Part shown: one piece after another, positions 24,196-38,400 of the stretch
Layout: every line of letters starts with the position of its first letter
How positions within the stretch are numbered: the first letter of the stretch is position 1
From: Psococerastis gibbosa
Lineage: Eukaryota > Arthropoda > Insecta > Psocodea > Psocidae
Reading direction: 5' to 3'
Length of the DNA: 64,000 nucleotides
Assembly: GCA_963971405.1 (NCBI GenBank)
Contig: CAXART010000010.1
Span: forward strand, 1-64,000
Made by a program: the position numbers and the translations under genes
Notes under the pieces: model-generated
The model's database searches: none
Seen by the model: only the letters and a program-made list of their open reading frames with translations
What the model was told of the DNA's origin: nothing

Positions 24196-27100
24196 GTCGA
24201 ATGAATTTTTTTTAGCAACATTTAAACCGATGAACACGCAGGAGCAATTGCTTAATGTCAAGTACAATACAATGAGCCAAAAAAAGCAAAATTAAGACAC
24301 CTATATCTTTTTAAAACCTTTAAAAAAATAAAATAAGTAAATAGCTATTTTTCTTATTCTTGTCGAATGAATTTTTTTTAGCTACATTTACACCGATGAA
24401 CACGCACGAGCAATTGCTCAATGTTGATTACAATACAATGAGCCAAAATAAGCCAAATTAAGACACCCGTGTCATATCAAGACCTTTAAAAAAAATAAAA
24501 TAAGTAAATAGCTATTCTTCGTATTCTTGTCGAATGAATTTTTTGTAGCTACATTTACACCGATGAACACGCAGGAGCAAGTGGTCAATGTTTAGTACAA
24601 TACAGTGAGCCTAAATAAGCATAACTAAGACACCTATATCTTTTTAAGACCTTTAAAAAAAATAAAATAAGTAAATAGCTATTTTTCTTATTCTTGTCGA
24701 ATGAATTTTTTTTAGCTACATTTACACCGATGAACACGCAGGAACAATTGCTCAATGTTAAGTACAATACAATGAGCCAACATAAGCCAAATAAAGACAC
24801 CCGTGTCATATCGAGACCTTTAAAAAAAATAAAATATGTATATAGCTATTTTTCGTATTCTTGTCGAATGAATTTTTTTTAGCTACATTTACACCGATGA
24901 ACACGCAGGAACAATTTCTCAATGTTAAGTACAATACATTGAGCCAAAATAAGCAAAATTAAGACACCTATATCTTTTTAAAACCTTTAAAAAAAATAAA
25001 ATAAGTAAATAGCTATTTTTCTTATTCTTGTCGAATGAATTTTTTTTAGCTACATTTACACCGATGAACACGCAGGAGCAATTGTTCAATGTTAAGTACA
25101 ATACAATGAGCCAAAATAAGCAAAATTAAGACACCCTTATCATATCAAGACCTTTAAAAAAAATAAAATAAGTAAATAGCTATTTTTCTTATTCTTGTCG
25201 AATGAATTTTTTTTAGCTACATTTACACCGAGGAACACGCAGGAGCAATTGCTCAATGTTAAGTACAATACAATGAGCCAAAATAAGCAAAATTAAGACA
25301 CTCATATCATATCAAGACCTTTAAAAAAAAAAATAAGTATATAGCTATTTTTCTTATTCTTGTCGAATGAATTTTTTGTAGCTACATTTACACCGATGAA
25401 CACGCAGGAGCAAGTGGCCAATGTTAAGTACAATACAGTGAGCCTAAATAAGCATAACTAAGACACCTATATCTTTATAAGACCTTTTAAAAAAATAAAA
25501 TAAGTATTTAGCTAATTTTCTTTTTCTTGTCGAATGAATTTTTTTTAGCTACGTTTACACCGATGAACACGCAGGAGCAATTGCTCAATGTTAATTACAA
25601 TTCAGTGAGCCACAATAAGCCAAATTAAGACACCCGTGTCATATCAAGACCTTTAAAAAAAATAAAATAAGTATATAGCAATTTTTCGTATTCTTGTCGA
25701 ATGAATTTTTTGTAGCTACATTTACACCGATGAACACGCAGGAGCAAGTGGTCAATGTTAAGTACAATACAGTGAGCCTAAATAAGCAAAATTAAGACAC
25801 CTATATCTTTTTAAGACCTTTAAAAAAAATAAAATAAGTAAATAGCTATTTTTCTTATTCGTGTCGAATGAATTTTTTTTAGCTACATTTACACTGATGA
25901 ACACGCAGGAACAATTGCTCAATGTTAAGTACAATACAATGAGCCAATGTAAGCAATATTAAGACACCTATATCTTTTTAAAACCTTTAAAAAAAATAAA
26001 ATAAGTAAATAGCTATTTTTCTTATTCTTGTCGAATGAATTTTTTTTAGCTACATTTACACCGATGAACACGCAGGAGCAAAAGGCCAATGTTAAGTACA
26101 ATACAGTGAGCCTAAATAAGCCAAATTAAGACACCCGTGTCATATCAAGACCTTTAAAAAAAATAAAATAAGTATATAGCTATTTTTCGTATTCTTGTCG
26201 AATGAATTTTTTGTAGCTACATTTACACCGATGTACACGCAGGAGCAAGTGTTCAATGTTAAGTACAATACAATGAGCCAAAATAAGCAAAATTAAGACG
26301 CTCATATCATATCAAGACCTTTAAAAAAAAAATAAGTATATAGCTATTTTTCTTATTCTTGTCGAATGAATTTTTTGTAGCTACATTTACACCGATGAAC
26401 ACGCAGGAGCAAGTGGCCAATGTTAAGTACAATACAATGAGCCTAAATAAGCAAAATTAAGACACCTATATCTTTATAAGACCTTTTAACAAAATAAAAT
26501 AAGTAAATAGCTATTTTTCTTATTCTTGTCGAATGAATTTTTTTTAGCTACATTTACACCGATGAACACGCAGGAGCAATTGTTCTATGTTAAGTACAAT
26601 ACAATGAGCCAAAATAAGCAAAATTAAGAAACCCTTATCATATCAAGACCTTTAAAAAAAATAAAATAAGTAAATAGCTATTTTTTTTATTCTTGTCGAA
26701 TGAATTTTTTTTAGCAACATTTAAACCGATGTACACGCAGGAGCAATTATTTAATATCAAGTACGATACAATGAGCCAAAATAAGCAAAATTAAGACACC
26801 TATATCTTCTTAAAACCCTTAAAAAAATAAAATAAGTAAATAGCTATTTTTCTTATTCTTGTCGAATGAATTTTTTTTAGCTACATTTACTCCGATGAAC
26901 ACGCAGGAACAATTGCTCAATGTTAAGTACAATACAATGAGCCAGTATAAGCCAAATTAAGACACCCGTGTCATATCGAGACCTTTAAAAAAAATAAAAT
27001 AAGTATATAGCTATTTTTCGTATTCTTGTCGAATGAATTTTTTGTAGCTACATTTACACCGATTTACACGCAGGAGCAAGTGTTCAATGTTAAGTACAAT

Positions 27101-27860
27101 ACAATGAGCCTAAATAAGCAAAATTAAGACACCTATATCTTTTAAAGACCTTTAAAAAAAATAATATAAGTAAATAGCTATTTTTCTTATTCTTGTCGAA
27201 TGAATTTTTTTTAGCTACATTTACACCGATGAACACGCAGGAACAATTTCTTAATGTTAAGTACAATACATTGAGCCAAAATAAGCAAAATTAAGACACC
27301 TACATCTTTTTAAAACCTTTAAAAAAAATAAAATAAGTAAATAGCTATTTTTCTTATTCTTGTCGAATGAATTTTTTTTAGCTACATTTACACAGATGAA
27401 CACGCAGGAGCAATTGTTCAATGTTAAGTACAATACAATGAGCCAAAATAAGCAAAATTAAGACACCCTTATCATATCAAGACCTTTAAAAAAAATAAAA
27501 TAAGTAAATAGCTATTTTTTTTATTCTTGTCGAATGAATTTTTTTTAGCAACATTTAAACCGATGTACACGCAGGAGCAATTGTTTAATATCAAGTACGA
27601 TACAGTGAGCCAAAATAAGCAAAATTAAGACACCTATATCTTTTTAAGACCTTTAAAAAAAATAAAATAAGTAAATAGCTATTTTTCTTATTCTTGTCGA
27701 ATGAATTTTTTTTAGCTACATTTACACCGATGAACACGCAGGAGCAAGTGTTCAATGTTAAGTACAATACAATGAGCCAAAATAAGCAAAATTAAGACAC
27801 CCATATCATATCAAGACCTTTAAAAAAAAAAATAAGTATATAGCTATTTTTCGTATTCTT

Positions 27861-28008
27861 GTCGAATGAATTTATTTTAGCTACACTTACACCGATGAAC
27901 ACAAAGGAGCAATTGCTCAATGTTAAGTACAATTTAGTGAGCCAAAACGAGCAAAATTAAGACCTTTAAAAAAAATAAAATAAGTAAATAGCTATTTTTT
28001 TTATTCTT
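27861..28008 (+). repeat. Short monomer 9 (148 bp)
   Basis: Carries AATTTATTTTAGC, a T-to-A change within the T-run. It shares this with short monomers 12-16 but not 10 and 11. Confidence 0.92.
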
Positions 28009-30174
28009 GTCGAATGAATTTTTTTTAGCAACATTTAAACCGATGAACACGCAGGAGCAATTGCTTAATGTCAAGTACAATACAATGAGCCAAAAAAAGC
28101 AAAATTAAGACACCTATATCTTTTTAAAACCTTTAAAAAAATAAAATAAGTAAATAGCTATTTTTCTTATTCTTGTCGAATGAATTTTTTTTAGCTACAT
28201 TTACACCGATGAACACGCAGGAACAATTGCTCAATGTTAAGTACAATACAATGAGCCAACATAAGCCAAATAAAGACACCCGTGTCATATCGAGACCTTT
28301 AAAAAAAATAAAATAAGTATATAGCTATTTTTCGTATTCTTGTCGAATGAATTTTTTTTAGCTACATTTACACCGATGTACACGCAGGAACAATTTCTCA
28401 ATGTTAAGTACAATACATTGAGCCAAAATAAGCAAAATTAAGACACCTATATCTTTTTAAAACCTTTAAAAAAAATAAAATAAGTAAATAGCTATTTTTC
28501 TTATTCTTGTCGAATGAATTTTTTTTAGCTACATTTACACCGATGAACACGCAGGAGCAATTGTTCAATGTTAAGTACAATACAATGAGCCAAAATAAGC
28601 AAAATTAAGACACCCTTATCATATCAAGACCTTTAAAAAAAATAAAATAAGTAAATAGCTATTTTTTTTATTCTTGTCGAATGAATTTTTTTTAGCAACA
28701 TTTAAACCGATGTACACGCAGGAGCAATTGTTTAATATCAAGTACGATACAGTGAGCCAAAATAAGCAAAATTAAGACACCTATATCTTTTTAAAACCTT
28801 TAAAAAAATAAAATAAGTAAATAGCTATTTTTCTTATTCTTGTCGAATGAATTTTTTTTAGCTACATTTACACCGATGAACACGCAGGAGCAATTGCTCA
28901 ATGTTAATTACAATACAATGAGCCAAAATAAGCCAAATTAAGACACCCGTGTCACATCAAGACCTTTAAAAAAAATAAAATAAGTATTTAGCTAATTTTC
29001 TTTTTCTTGTCGAATGAATTTTTTTTAGCTACATTTACACCGATGAACACGCAGGAGGAATTGCTCAATGTTAAGTACAATACAATGAGCCAAAATAAGC
29101 AAAATTTAGACACCCTAATCATATCAAGACCTTTAAAAAAAATAATATAAGTAAATAGCTATTTTTTTTATTCTTGTTGAATGAATTTTTTTTAGTAAAA
29201 TTTAAACCGATGAACACGCAGGAGCAATTGCTCAATGTTAAGTACAATACAATGAGCCAAAATAAGCCAAATTAAGACACCCGTGTCATATCAAGACCTT
29301 AAAAAAAAAAAAAATAAGTATATAGCTATTTTTCTTATTCTTGTCGAATGAATTTTTTGTAGCTACATTTACACCGATGAACACGCAGGAGCAAGTGGTC
29401 AATGTTAAGTACAATACAGTGAGCCTAAATAAGCATAACTAAGACACCTATATCTTTTTAAGACCTTTAATAAAAATAAAATAAGTAAATAGCTATTTTT
29501 CTTATTCCTGCCGAATGAATTTTTTTTAGCTACATTTACACCGATGAACACGCAGGAGCAAAAGGCCAATGTTAAGTACAATACAGTGAGCCTAAATAAG
29601 CCAAATTAAGACACCCGTGTCATATCAAGACCTTTAAAAAAAATAAAATAAGTATATAGCTATTTTTCGTATTCTTGTCGAATGAATTTTTTGTAGCTAC
29701 ATTTACACCGATGTACACGCAGGAGCCAGTGTTCAATGTTAAGTACAATACAATGAGCCAAAATAAGCAAAATTAAGACGCTCATATCATATCAAGACCT
29801 TTAAAAAAAAAATAAGTATATAGCTATTTTTCTTATTCTTGTCGAATGAATTTTTTGTAGCTACATTTACACCGATGAACACGCAGGAGCAAGTGGCCAA
29901 TGTTAAGTACAATACAGTGAGCCTAAATAAGCAAAACTAAGACACCTATATCTTTATAAGACCTTTTAAAAAAATAAAATAAGTAAATAGCTATTTTTCT
30001 TATTCTTGTCGAATGAATTTTTTTTAGCTACATTTACACCGATGAACACGCAGGAACAATTTCTCAATGTTAAGTACAGTACATTGAGCCAAAATAAGCA
30101 AAATTAAGACACCTATATCTTTTTAAAACCTTTCAAAAAAATAAAATAAGTAAATAGCTATTTTTCTTATTCTT

Positions 30175-31169
30175 GTCGAATGAATTTTTTTTAGCTACAT
30201 TTACACCGATGAGCACGCACAAGCAACTGCTCAATGTTAAGTACAATACAATGAGCCTAAATAACCAAAATTAAGACACCTATATTTTTTTAAGACCTTT
30301 AAAAAAAAGAAAATAACGAAATAGCTATTTTTCTTATTCTTATCGAATGAATTTTTTTAGCTACATTTACACCGACGAACACGCAGGAGCAATTGCTCAA
30401 TGTTAAGTACAGAACATTGAGCCAAAATAAACAAAATTAAGACACCCTTTTTTTTTAAAACCTTAAAAAAAATAAAATAAGTAAATAACTATTTTTCTTA
30501 TTCTTGTCGAATGAATTTTTTTTTAGCTACATTTACACGGATGAACACGCAGGAGCAATTGCTCAATGTTAAGTACAATACAGTGAGCCGAAATAAGCAA
30601 AATTATGACACCCATATCATATCAAGACCTTTAAAAAAAATAAAATAAGTATATGGCTATTTTTCGTATTCTTGTCGAATGCATTTTTTTAGCTACATTT
30701 ACACCGATGAACACGCAGAAGCAATTGCTCAATGTTAAGTACAATACAGTGAGCCGACATAAGCAAAATTAGAACACCTATATCTTTTTAAGACCTTTAA
30801 AAAAATAAAATAAGTAAATAGCTATTTTTCTGATTCCTGTCGAATGAATTTTTTTTAGCTACATTTACACAGATGAACACGCAGGAGCAACTGCTCAATG
30901 TTAAGTACAATACAGTGAGCCTAAATAACTAAAATTAAGACACCTATATCTTTTAAAGACCTTTAAAAAAAAAAGAAGTAAATAGCTATTTTTCTTATTC
31001 TTGTCAAATGAATTTTTTTTAGCTACATTTACACCGATGAACACGCAGGAGCAATTGCTCAATGTTAATTACAATACAATGAGCAAAAATAAGCCAAACT
31101 AAGACACCCGGGTCATATCAAGACCTTTAAAAAAAATAAAATAAGTATAGAGCTATTTTTCTTATTCTT
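30175..31169 (+). repeat. Block D copy 1: six divergent monomers
   Basis: Six consecutive monomers, anchored at 30175, 30342, 30506, 30674, 30839 and 31003, depart from the other classes. D1 reads GATGAGCACGCACAAGC. D2 has anchor ATCGAATGAA, GACGAACACG and ACAGAACATTGAGCC. D3 has ACACGGATGAAC and GAGCCGAAATAAG. D4 has TATGGCTA, GTCGAATGCA and GAGCCGACATAAG. D5 has CTGATTCCTG, ACACAGATG and an A-run ending in GAAG. D6 has anchor GTCAAATGAA and CACCCGGGTC. The block is a reliable landmark for the right-hand HOR and is absent from 1-30174. Confidence 0.9.
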
Positions 31170-32837
31170 GTCGAATGAATTTCTTGTAGCTACATTTACA
31201 CCGATGAACACGCAGGAGCAAGTGGCCAATGTTAAGTACAATACAGTGAGCCTAAATAAGCAAAATTAAGACACCCTTATCATATCAAGACCTTTAAAAA
31301 AAATAAAATAAGTAAATAGCTATTTTTTTTATTCTTGTCGAATGAATTTTTTTTAGCAACATTTAAACCGATGTACACGCATGAGCAATTATTTAATATC
31401 AAGTACGATACAATGAGCCAAAATAAGCAAAATTAAGACACCTATATCTTTTTAAAACCTTTAAAAAAAATAAAATAAGTAAATAGCTATTTTTCTTATT
31501 CTTGTCGAATGAATTTTTTTTAGCTACATTTACACCGATGAACACGCAGGAGCAATAGCTCAATGTTAAGTGCAATACAATGAGCCAAAATAAGCAAAAT
31601 TTAGACACCCTAATCATATCAAGACCTTTAAAAAAAATAATATAAGTAAATAGCTATTTTTTTTATTCTTGTCGAATGAATTTTTTTTAGCAACATTTAA
31701 ACCGATGAACACGCAGGAGCAATTGCTTAATGTCATGTACAATACAATGAGCCAAAATAAGCAAAATTAAGACACCTATATCTTTTTAAAACCTTTAAAA
31801 AAATAAAATAAGTAAATAGCTATTTTTCCTATTCTTGTCGAATGAATTTTTTTTAGCTTCATTTACACCGATGAACACGCAGGTGCAATTGATCAATGTT
31901 AAGTACAATACAATGAGCCAAAATAAGCCAAATTAAGACACCCGTGTCATATCAAGACCATAAAAAAAAATAAAATAAGTATATAGCTATTTTTCTTATT
32001 CTTGTCGAATGAATTTTTTGTAGCTACATTTACACCGATGAACACGCATGAGCAAGTGGCCAATGTTAAGTACAATACAATGAGCCTAAATAAGCAAAAT
32101 TAAGACACCTATATCTTTATAAGACCTTTTAACAAAATAAAATAAGTAAATAGCTATTTTTCTTATTCTTGTCGAATGAATTTTTTTTAGCTACATTTAC
32201 ACCGATGAACACGCAGGAACAATTTCTCAATTTTACGTACAATACATTGAGCCAAAATAAGCAAAATTAAGACACCTATATCTTTTTAAAACCTTTCAAA
32301 AAAATAAAATAAGTAAATAGCTATTTTTCTTATTCTTGTCGAATGAATTTTTTTTAGCTACATTTACACCGATGAACACGCAGGAGCAATTGTTCTATGT
32401 TAAGTACAATACAATGAGCCAAAATAAGCAAAATTAAGAAACCCTTATCATATCAAGACCTTTAAAAAAAATAAAATAAGTAAATAGCTATTTTTTTTAT
32501 TCTTGTCGAATGAATTTTTTTTAGCAACATTTAAACCGATGTACACGCAGGAGCAATTATTTAATATCAAGTACGATACAATGAGCCAAAATAAGCAAAA
32601 TTAAGACACCTATATCTTCTTAAAACCCTTAAAAAAATAAAATAAGTAAATAGCTATTTTTCTTATTCTTGTCGAATGAATTTTTTTTAGCTACATTTAC
32701 TCCGATGAACACGCAGGAACAATTGCTCAATGTTAAGTACAATACAATGAGCCAGTATAAGCCAAATTAAGACACCCGTGTCATATCGAGACCTTTAAAA
32801 AAAATAAAATAAGTATATAGCTATTTTTCGTATTCTT
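31170..32837 (+). repeat. Right-family segment after block D copy 1
   Basis: Ten monomers that start with the ATTTCTTGTAGCTAC monomer and match 21547 onward at an offset of 9623. Block D is therefore joined here to a segment that occurs without it ten kilobases earlier. Landmarks are the GAGCAATAGCTC monomer near 31550 and the GTTCTATG monomer near 32391. Confidence 0.82.
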
Positions 32838-34151
32838 GTCGAATGAATTTTTTGTAGCTACATTTACACCGATTTACACGCAGGAGCAAGTGTTCAATGT
32901 TAAGTACAATACAATGAGCCTAAATAAGCAAAATTAAGACACCTATATCTTTTAAAGACCTTTAAAAAAAATAATATAAGTAAATAGCTATTTTTCTTAT
33001 TCTTGTCGAATGAATTTTTTTTAGCTACATTTACACCGATGAACACGCAGGAACAATTTCTTAATGTTAAGTACAATACATTGAGCCAAAATAAGCAAAA
33101 TTAAGACACCTATATCTTTTTAAAACCTTTAAAAAAAATAAAATAAGTAAATAGCTATTTTTCTTATTCTTGTCGAATGAATTTTTTTTAGCTACATTTA
33201 CACCGATGAACACGCAGGAGCAATTGTTCAATGTTAAGTACAATACAATGAGCCAAAATAAGCAAAATTAAGACACCCTTATCATATCAAGACCTTTAAA
33301 AAAAATAAAATAAGTAAATAGCTATTTTTTTTATTCTTGTCGAATGAATTTTTTTTAGCAACATTTAAACCGATGTACACGCAGGAGCAATTGTTTAATA
33401 TCAAGTACGATACAGTGAGCCAAAATAAGCAAAATTAAGACACCTATATCTTTTTAAGACCTTTAAAAAAAATAAAATAAGTAAATAGCTATTTTTCTTA
33501 TTCTTGTCGAATGAATTTTTTTTAGCTACATTTACACCGATGAACACGCAGGAACAATTGCTCAATGTTTAGTACAATACAATGAGCCAAAATAAGCCAA
33601 ATTAAGACACCCGTGTCATATCAAGACCTTTAAAAAAAATAAAATAATTATATAGCTATTTTTCGTATTCTTGTCGAATGAATTTTTTTTAGCTACATTT
33701 ACACCGATGAACACGCAGGAGCAAGTGTTCAATGTTAAGTACAATACAATGAGCCAAAATAAGCAAAATTAAGACACCCATATCATATCAAGACCTTTAA
33801 AAAAAAAAATAAGTATATAGCTATTTTTCGTATTCTTGTCGAATGAATTTTTTTTAGCTACACTTACACCGATGAACACAAAGGAGCAATTGCTCAATGT
33901 TAAGTACAATTTAGTGAGCCAAAACGAGCAAAATTAAGACCTTTAAAAAAAATAAAATAAGTAAATAGCTATTTTTTTTATTCTTGTCGAATGAATTTTT
34001 TTTAGCAACATTTAAACCGATGAACACGCAGGAGCAATTCCTTAATGTCAAGTACAATACAATGAGCCAAAAAAAGCAAAATTAAGACACCTATATCTTT
34101 TTAAAACCTTTAAAAAAATAAAATAAGTAAATAGCTATTTTTCGTATTCTT
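32838..34151 (+). repeat. 8-monomer tandem duplication, copy 1 (1314 bp)
   Basis: Eight monomers starting with the CCGATTTACACG class b monomer and including the short monomer at 33838. The segment is followed at once by a near-identical copy. Both carry GAGCAATTCCTTAATG (34032 here), whereas the equivalent monomers near 24243, 28055 and 39492 read GAGCAATTGCTTAATG. The duplication is therefore younger than that substitution. Confidence 0.9.
33838..33985 (+). repeat. Short monomer 10 (148 bp)
   Basis: In the first 1314-bp duplicate, with an unbroken T-run. Confidence 0.92.
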
Positions 34152-35465
34152 GTCGAATGAATTTTTTGTAGCTACATTTACACCGATTTACACGCAGGAG
34201 CAAGTGTTCAATGTTAAGTACAATACAATGAGCCTAAATAAGCAAAATTAAGACACCTATATCTTTTAAAGACCTTTAAAAAAAATAATATAAGTAAATA
34301 GCTATTTTTCTTATTCTTGTCGAATGAATTTTTTTTAGCTACATTTACACCGATGAACACGCAGGAACAATTTCTTAATGTTAAGTACAATACATTGAGC
34401 CAAAATAAGCAAAATTAAGACACCTATATCTTTTTAAAACCTTTAAAAAAAATAAAATAAGTAAATAGCTATTTTTCTTATTCTTGTCGAATGAATTTTT
34501 TTTAGCTACATTTACACCGATGAACACGCAGGAGCAATTGTTCAATGTTAAGTACAATACAATGAGCCAAAATAAGCAAAATTAAGACACCCTTATCATA
34601 TCAAGACCTTTAAAAAAAATAAAATAAGTAAATAGCTATTTTTTTTATTCTTGTCGAATGAATTTTTTTTAGCAACATTTAAACCGATGTACACGCAGGA
34701 GCAATTGTTTAATATCAAGTACGATACAGTGAGCCAAAATAAGCAAAATTAAGACACCTATATCTTTTTAAGACCTTTAAAAAAAATAAAATAAGTAAAT
34801 AGCTATTTTTCTTATTCTTGTCGAATGAATTTTTTTTAGCTACATTTACACCGATGAACACGCAGGAACAATTGCTCAATGTTTAGTACAATACAATGAG
34901 CCAAAATAAGCCAAATTAAGACACCCGTGTCATATCAAGACCTTTAAAAAAAATAAAATAATTATATAGCTATTTTTCGTATTCTTGTCGAATGAATTTT
35001 TTTTAGCTACATTTACACCGATGAACACGCAGGAGCAAGTGTTCAATGTTAAGTACAATACAATGAGCCAAAATAAGCAAAATTAAGACACCCATATCAT
35101 ATCAAGACCTTTAAAAAAAAAAATAAGTATATAGCTATTTTTCGTATTCTTGTCGAATGAATTTTTTTTAGCTACACTTACACCGATGAACACAAAGGAG
35201 CAATTGCTCAATGTTAAGTACAATTTAGTGAGCCAAAACGAGCAAAATTAAGACCTTTAAAAAAAATAAAATAAGTAAATAGCTATTTTTTTTATTCTTG
35301 TCGAATGAATTTTTTTTAGCAACATTTAAACCGATGAACACGCAGGAGCAATTCCTTAATGTCAAGTACAATACAATGAGCCAAAAAAAGCAAAATTAAG
35401 ACACCTATATCTTTTTAAAACCTTTAAAAAAATAAAATAAGTAAATAGCTATTTTTCTTATTCTT
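34152..35465 (+). repeat. 8-monomer tandem duplication, copy 2 (1314 bp)
   Basis: This is a direct copy of the preceding 1314 bp, with landmarks at the same offset: GATTTACACG at 34185, AACAATTTCTTAATG near 34366, short monomer at 35152, and the shared GAGCAATTCCTTAATG at 35346. After 35465 the order resumes the context seen at about 24361, beginning with the GCACGAGCAATTGCTC monomer. Confidence 0.9.
35152..35299 (+). repeat. Short monomer 11 (148 bp)
   Basis: In the second 1314-bp duplicate, with an unbroken T-run like its sister. Confidence 0.92.
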
Positions 35466-38400
35466 GTCGAATGAATTTTTTTTAGCTACATTTACACCGA
35501 TGAACACGCACGAGCAATTGCTCAATGTTGATTACAATACAATGAGCCAAAATAAGCCAAATTAAGACACCCGTGTCATATCAAGACCTTTAAAAAAAAT
35601 AAAATAAGTAAATAGCTATTCTTCGTATTCTTGTCGAATGAATTTTTTGTAGCTACATTTACACCGATGAACACGCAGGAGCAAGTGGTCAATGTTTAGT
35701 ACAATACAGTGAGCCTAAATAAGCATAACTAAGACACCTATATCTTTTTAAGACCTTTAAAAAAAATAAAATAAGTAAATAGCTATTTTTCTTATTCTTG
35801 TCGAATGAATTTTTTTTAGCTACATTTACACCGATGAACACGCAGGAACAATTGCTCAATGTTAAGTACAATACAATGAGCCAACATAAGCCAAATAAAG
35901 ACACCCGTGTCATATCGAGACCTTTAAAAAAAATAAAATAAGTATATAGCTATTTTTCGTATTCTTGTCGAATGAATTTTTTTTAGCTACATTTACACCG
36001 ATGAACACGCAGGAACAATTTCTCAATGTTAAGTACAATACATTGAGCCAAAATAAGCAAAATTAAGACACCTATATCTTTTTAAAACCTTTAAAAAAAA
36101 TAAAATAAGTAAATAGCTATTTTTCTTATTCTTGTCGAATGAATTTTTTTTAGCTACATTTACACCGATGAACACGCAGGAGCAATTGTTCAATGTTAAG
36201 TACAATACAATGAGCCAAAATAAGCAAAATTAAGACACCCTTATCATATCAAGACCTTTAAAAAAAATAAAATAAGTAAATAGCTATTTTTCTTATTCTT
36301 GTCGAATGAATTTTTTTTAGCTACATTTACACCGATGAACACGCAGGAGCAATTGCTCAATGTTAAGTACAATACAGTGAGCCAAAATAAGCAAAATTAA
36401 GACACTCATATCATATCAAGACCTTTAAAAAAAAAAATAAGTATATAGCTATTTTTCTTATTCTTGTCGAATGAATTTTTTGTAGCTACATTTACACCGA
36501 TGAACACGCAGGAGCAAGTGGCCAATGTTAAGTACAATACATTGAGCCAAAATAAGCAAAATTAAGACACCTATATCTTTTTAAAACCTTTAAAAAAAAT
36601 AAAATAAGTAAATAGCTATTTTTCTTATTCTTGTCGAATGAATTTTTTTTAGCTACATTTACACCGATGAACACGCAGGAGCAATTGCTCAATGTTAAGT
36701 ACAATACAATGAGCCAACATAAGCCAAATAAAGACACCCGTGTCACATCAAGACCTTTAAAAAAAATAAAATAAGTATTTAGCTAATTTTCTTTTTCTTG
36801 TCGAATGAATTTTTTTTAGCTACATTTACACCGATGAACACGCAGGAGGAATTGCTCAATGTTAAGTACAATACAATGAGCCAAAATAAGCAAAATTTAG
36901 ACACCCTTATCATATCAAGACCTTTAAAAAAAATAATATAAGTAAATAGCTATTTTTTTTATTCTTGTTGAATGAATTTTTTTTAGTAAAATTTAAACCG
37001 ATGAACACGCAGGAGCAATTGCTCAATGTTAAGTACAATACAATGAGCCAAAATAAGCCAAATTAAGACACCCGTGTCATATCAAGACCTTAAAAAAAAA
37101 AAAAAAAAGTATATAGCTATTTTTCTTATTCTTGTCGAATGAATTTTTTGTAGCTACATTTACACCGATGAACACGCAGGAGCAAGTGGTCAATGTTAAG
37201 TACAATACAGTGAGCCTAAATAAGCATAACTAAGACACCTATATCTTTTTAAGACCTTTAAAAAAAATAAAATAAGTAAATAGCTATTTTTCTTATTCCT
37301 GCCGAATGAATTTTTTTTAGCTACATTTACACCGATGAACACGCAGGAGCAAAAGGCCAATGTTAAGTACAATACAGTGAGCCTAAATAAGCCAAATTAA
37401 GACACCCGTGTCATATCAAGACCTTTAAAAAAAATAAAATAAGTATATAGCTATTTTTCGTATTCTTGTCGAATGAATTTTTTGTAGCTACATTTACACC
37501 GATGTACACGCAGGAGCAAGTGTTCAATGTTAAGTACAATACAATGAGCCAAAATAAGCAAAATTAAGACGCTCATATCATATTAAGACCTTTAAAAAAA
37601 AAATAAGTATATAGCTATTTTTCTTATTCTTGTCGAATGAATTTTTTGTAGCTACATTTACACCGATGAACACGCAGGAGCAAGTGGCCAATGTTAAGTA
37701 CAATACAATGAGCCTAAATAAGCAAAATTAAGACACCTATATCTTTATAAGACCTTTTAACAAAATAAAATAAGTAAATAGCTATTTTTCTTATTCTTGT
37801 CGAATGAATTTTTTTTAGCTACATTTACACCGATGAACACGCAGGAGCAATTGTTCTATGTTAAGTACAATACAATGAGCCAAAATAAGCAAAATTAAGA
37901 AACCCTTATCATATCAAGACCTTTAAAAAAAATAAAATAAGTAAATAGCTATTTTTTTTATTCTTGTCGAATGAATTTTTTTTAGCAACATTTAAACCGA
38001 TGTACACGCAGGAGCAATTATTTAATATCAAGTACGATACAATGAGCCAAAATAAGCAAAATTAAGACACCTATATCTTCTTAAAACCCTTAAAAAAATA
38101 AAATAAGTAAATAGCTATTTTTCTTATTCTTGTCGAATGAATTTTTTTTAGCTACATTTACTCCGATGAACACGCAGGAACAATTGCTCAATGTTAAGTA
38201 CAATACAATGAGCCAGTATAAGCCAAATTAAGACACCCGTGTCATATCGAGACCTTTAAAAAAAATAAAATAAGTATATAGCTATTTTTCGTATTCTTGT
38301 CGAATGAATTTTTTGTAGCTACATTTACACCGATTTACACGCAGGAGCAAGTGTTCAATGTTAAGTACAATACAATGAGCCTAAATAAGCAAAATTAAGA

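Larger units (their letters stand above)
21547..30174 (+). repeat. Mosaic segment of right-family monomers without block D
   Basis: About 52 monomers assembled from segments found elsewhere in the window. Bases 21547 to about 23390 match 31170 to about 33013 (offset 9623). Bases about 22690-24400 match about 26500-28210 (offset 3813), with one monomer gained and one lost inside. Bases about 23400-25437 match about 34500-36541 (offset 11104). From about 28870 the sequence matches about 40310 onward (offset 11439). Short monomers are at 24048 and 27861. No single HOR period holds across the segment. Confidence 0.78.

Noticed and set aside
24694..24882. Plus-strand reading frame of 62 codons
   Set aside because: It is satellite read-through that occurs once only because a chance change removed a stop in this copy. 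Equivalent monomers elsewhere are closed.
30175..31169. Block D as an inserted transposable element or foreign sequence
   Set aside because: Each of its six units aligns along its whole length with the ordinary monomer and keeps register. No terminal repeats or target-site duplication are seen.
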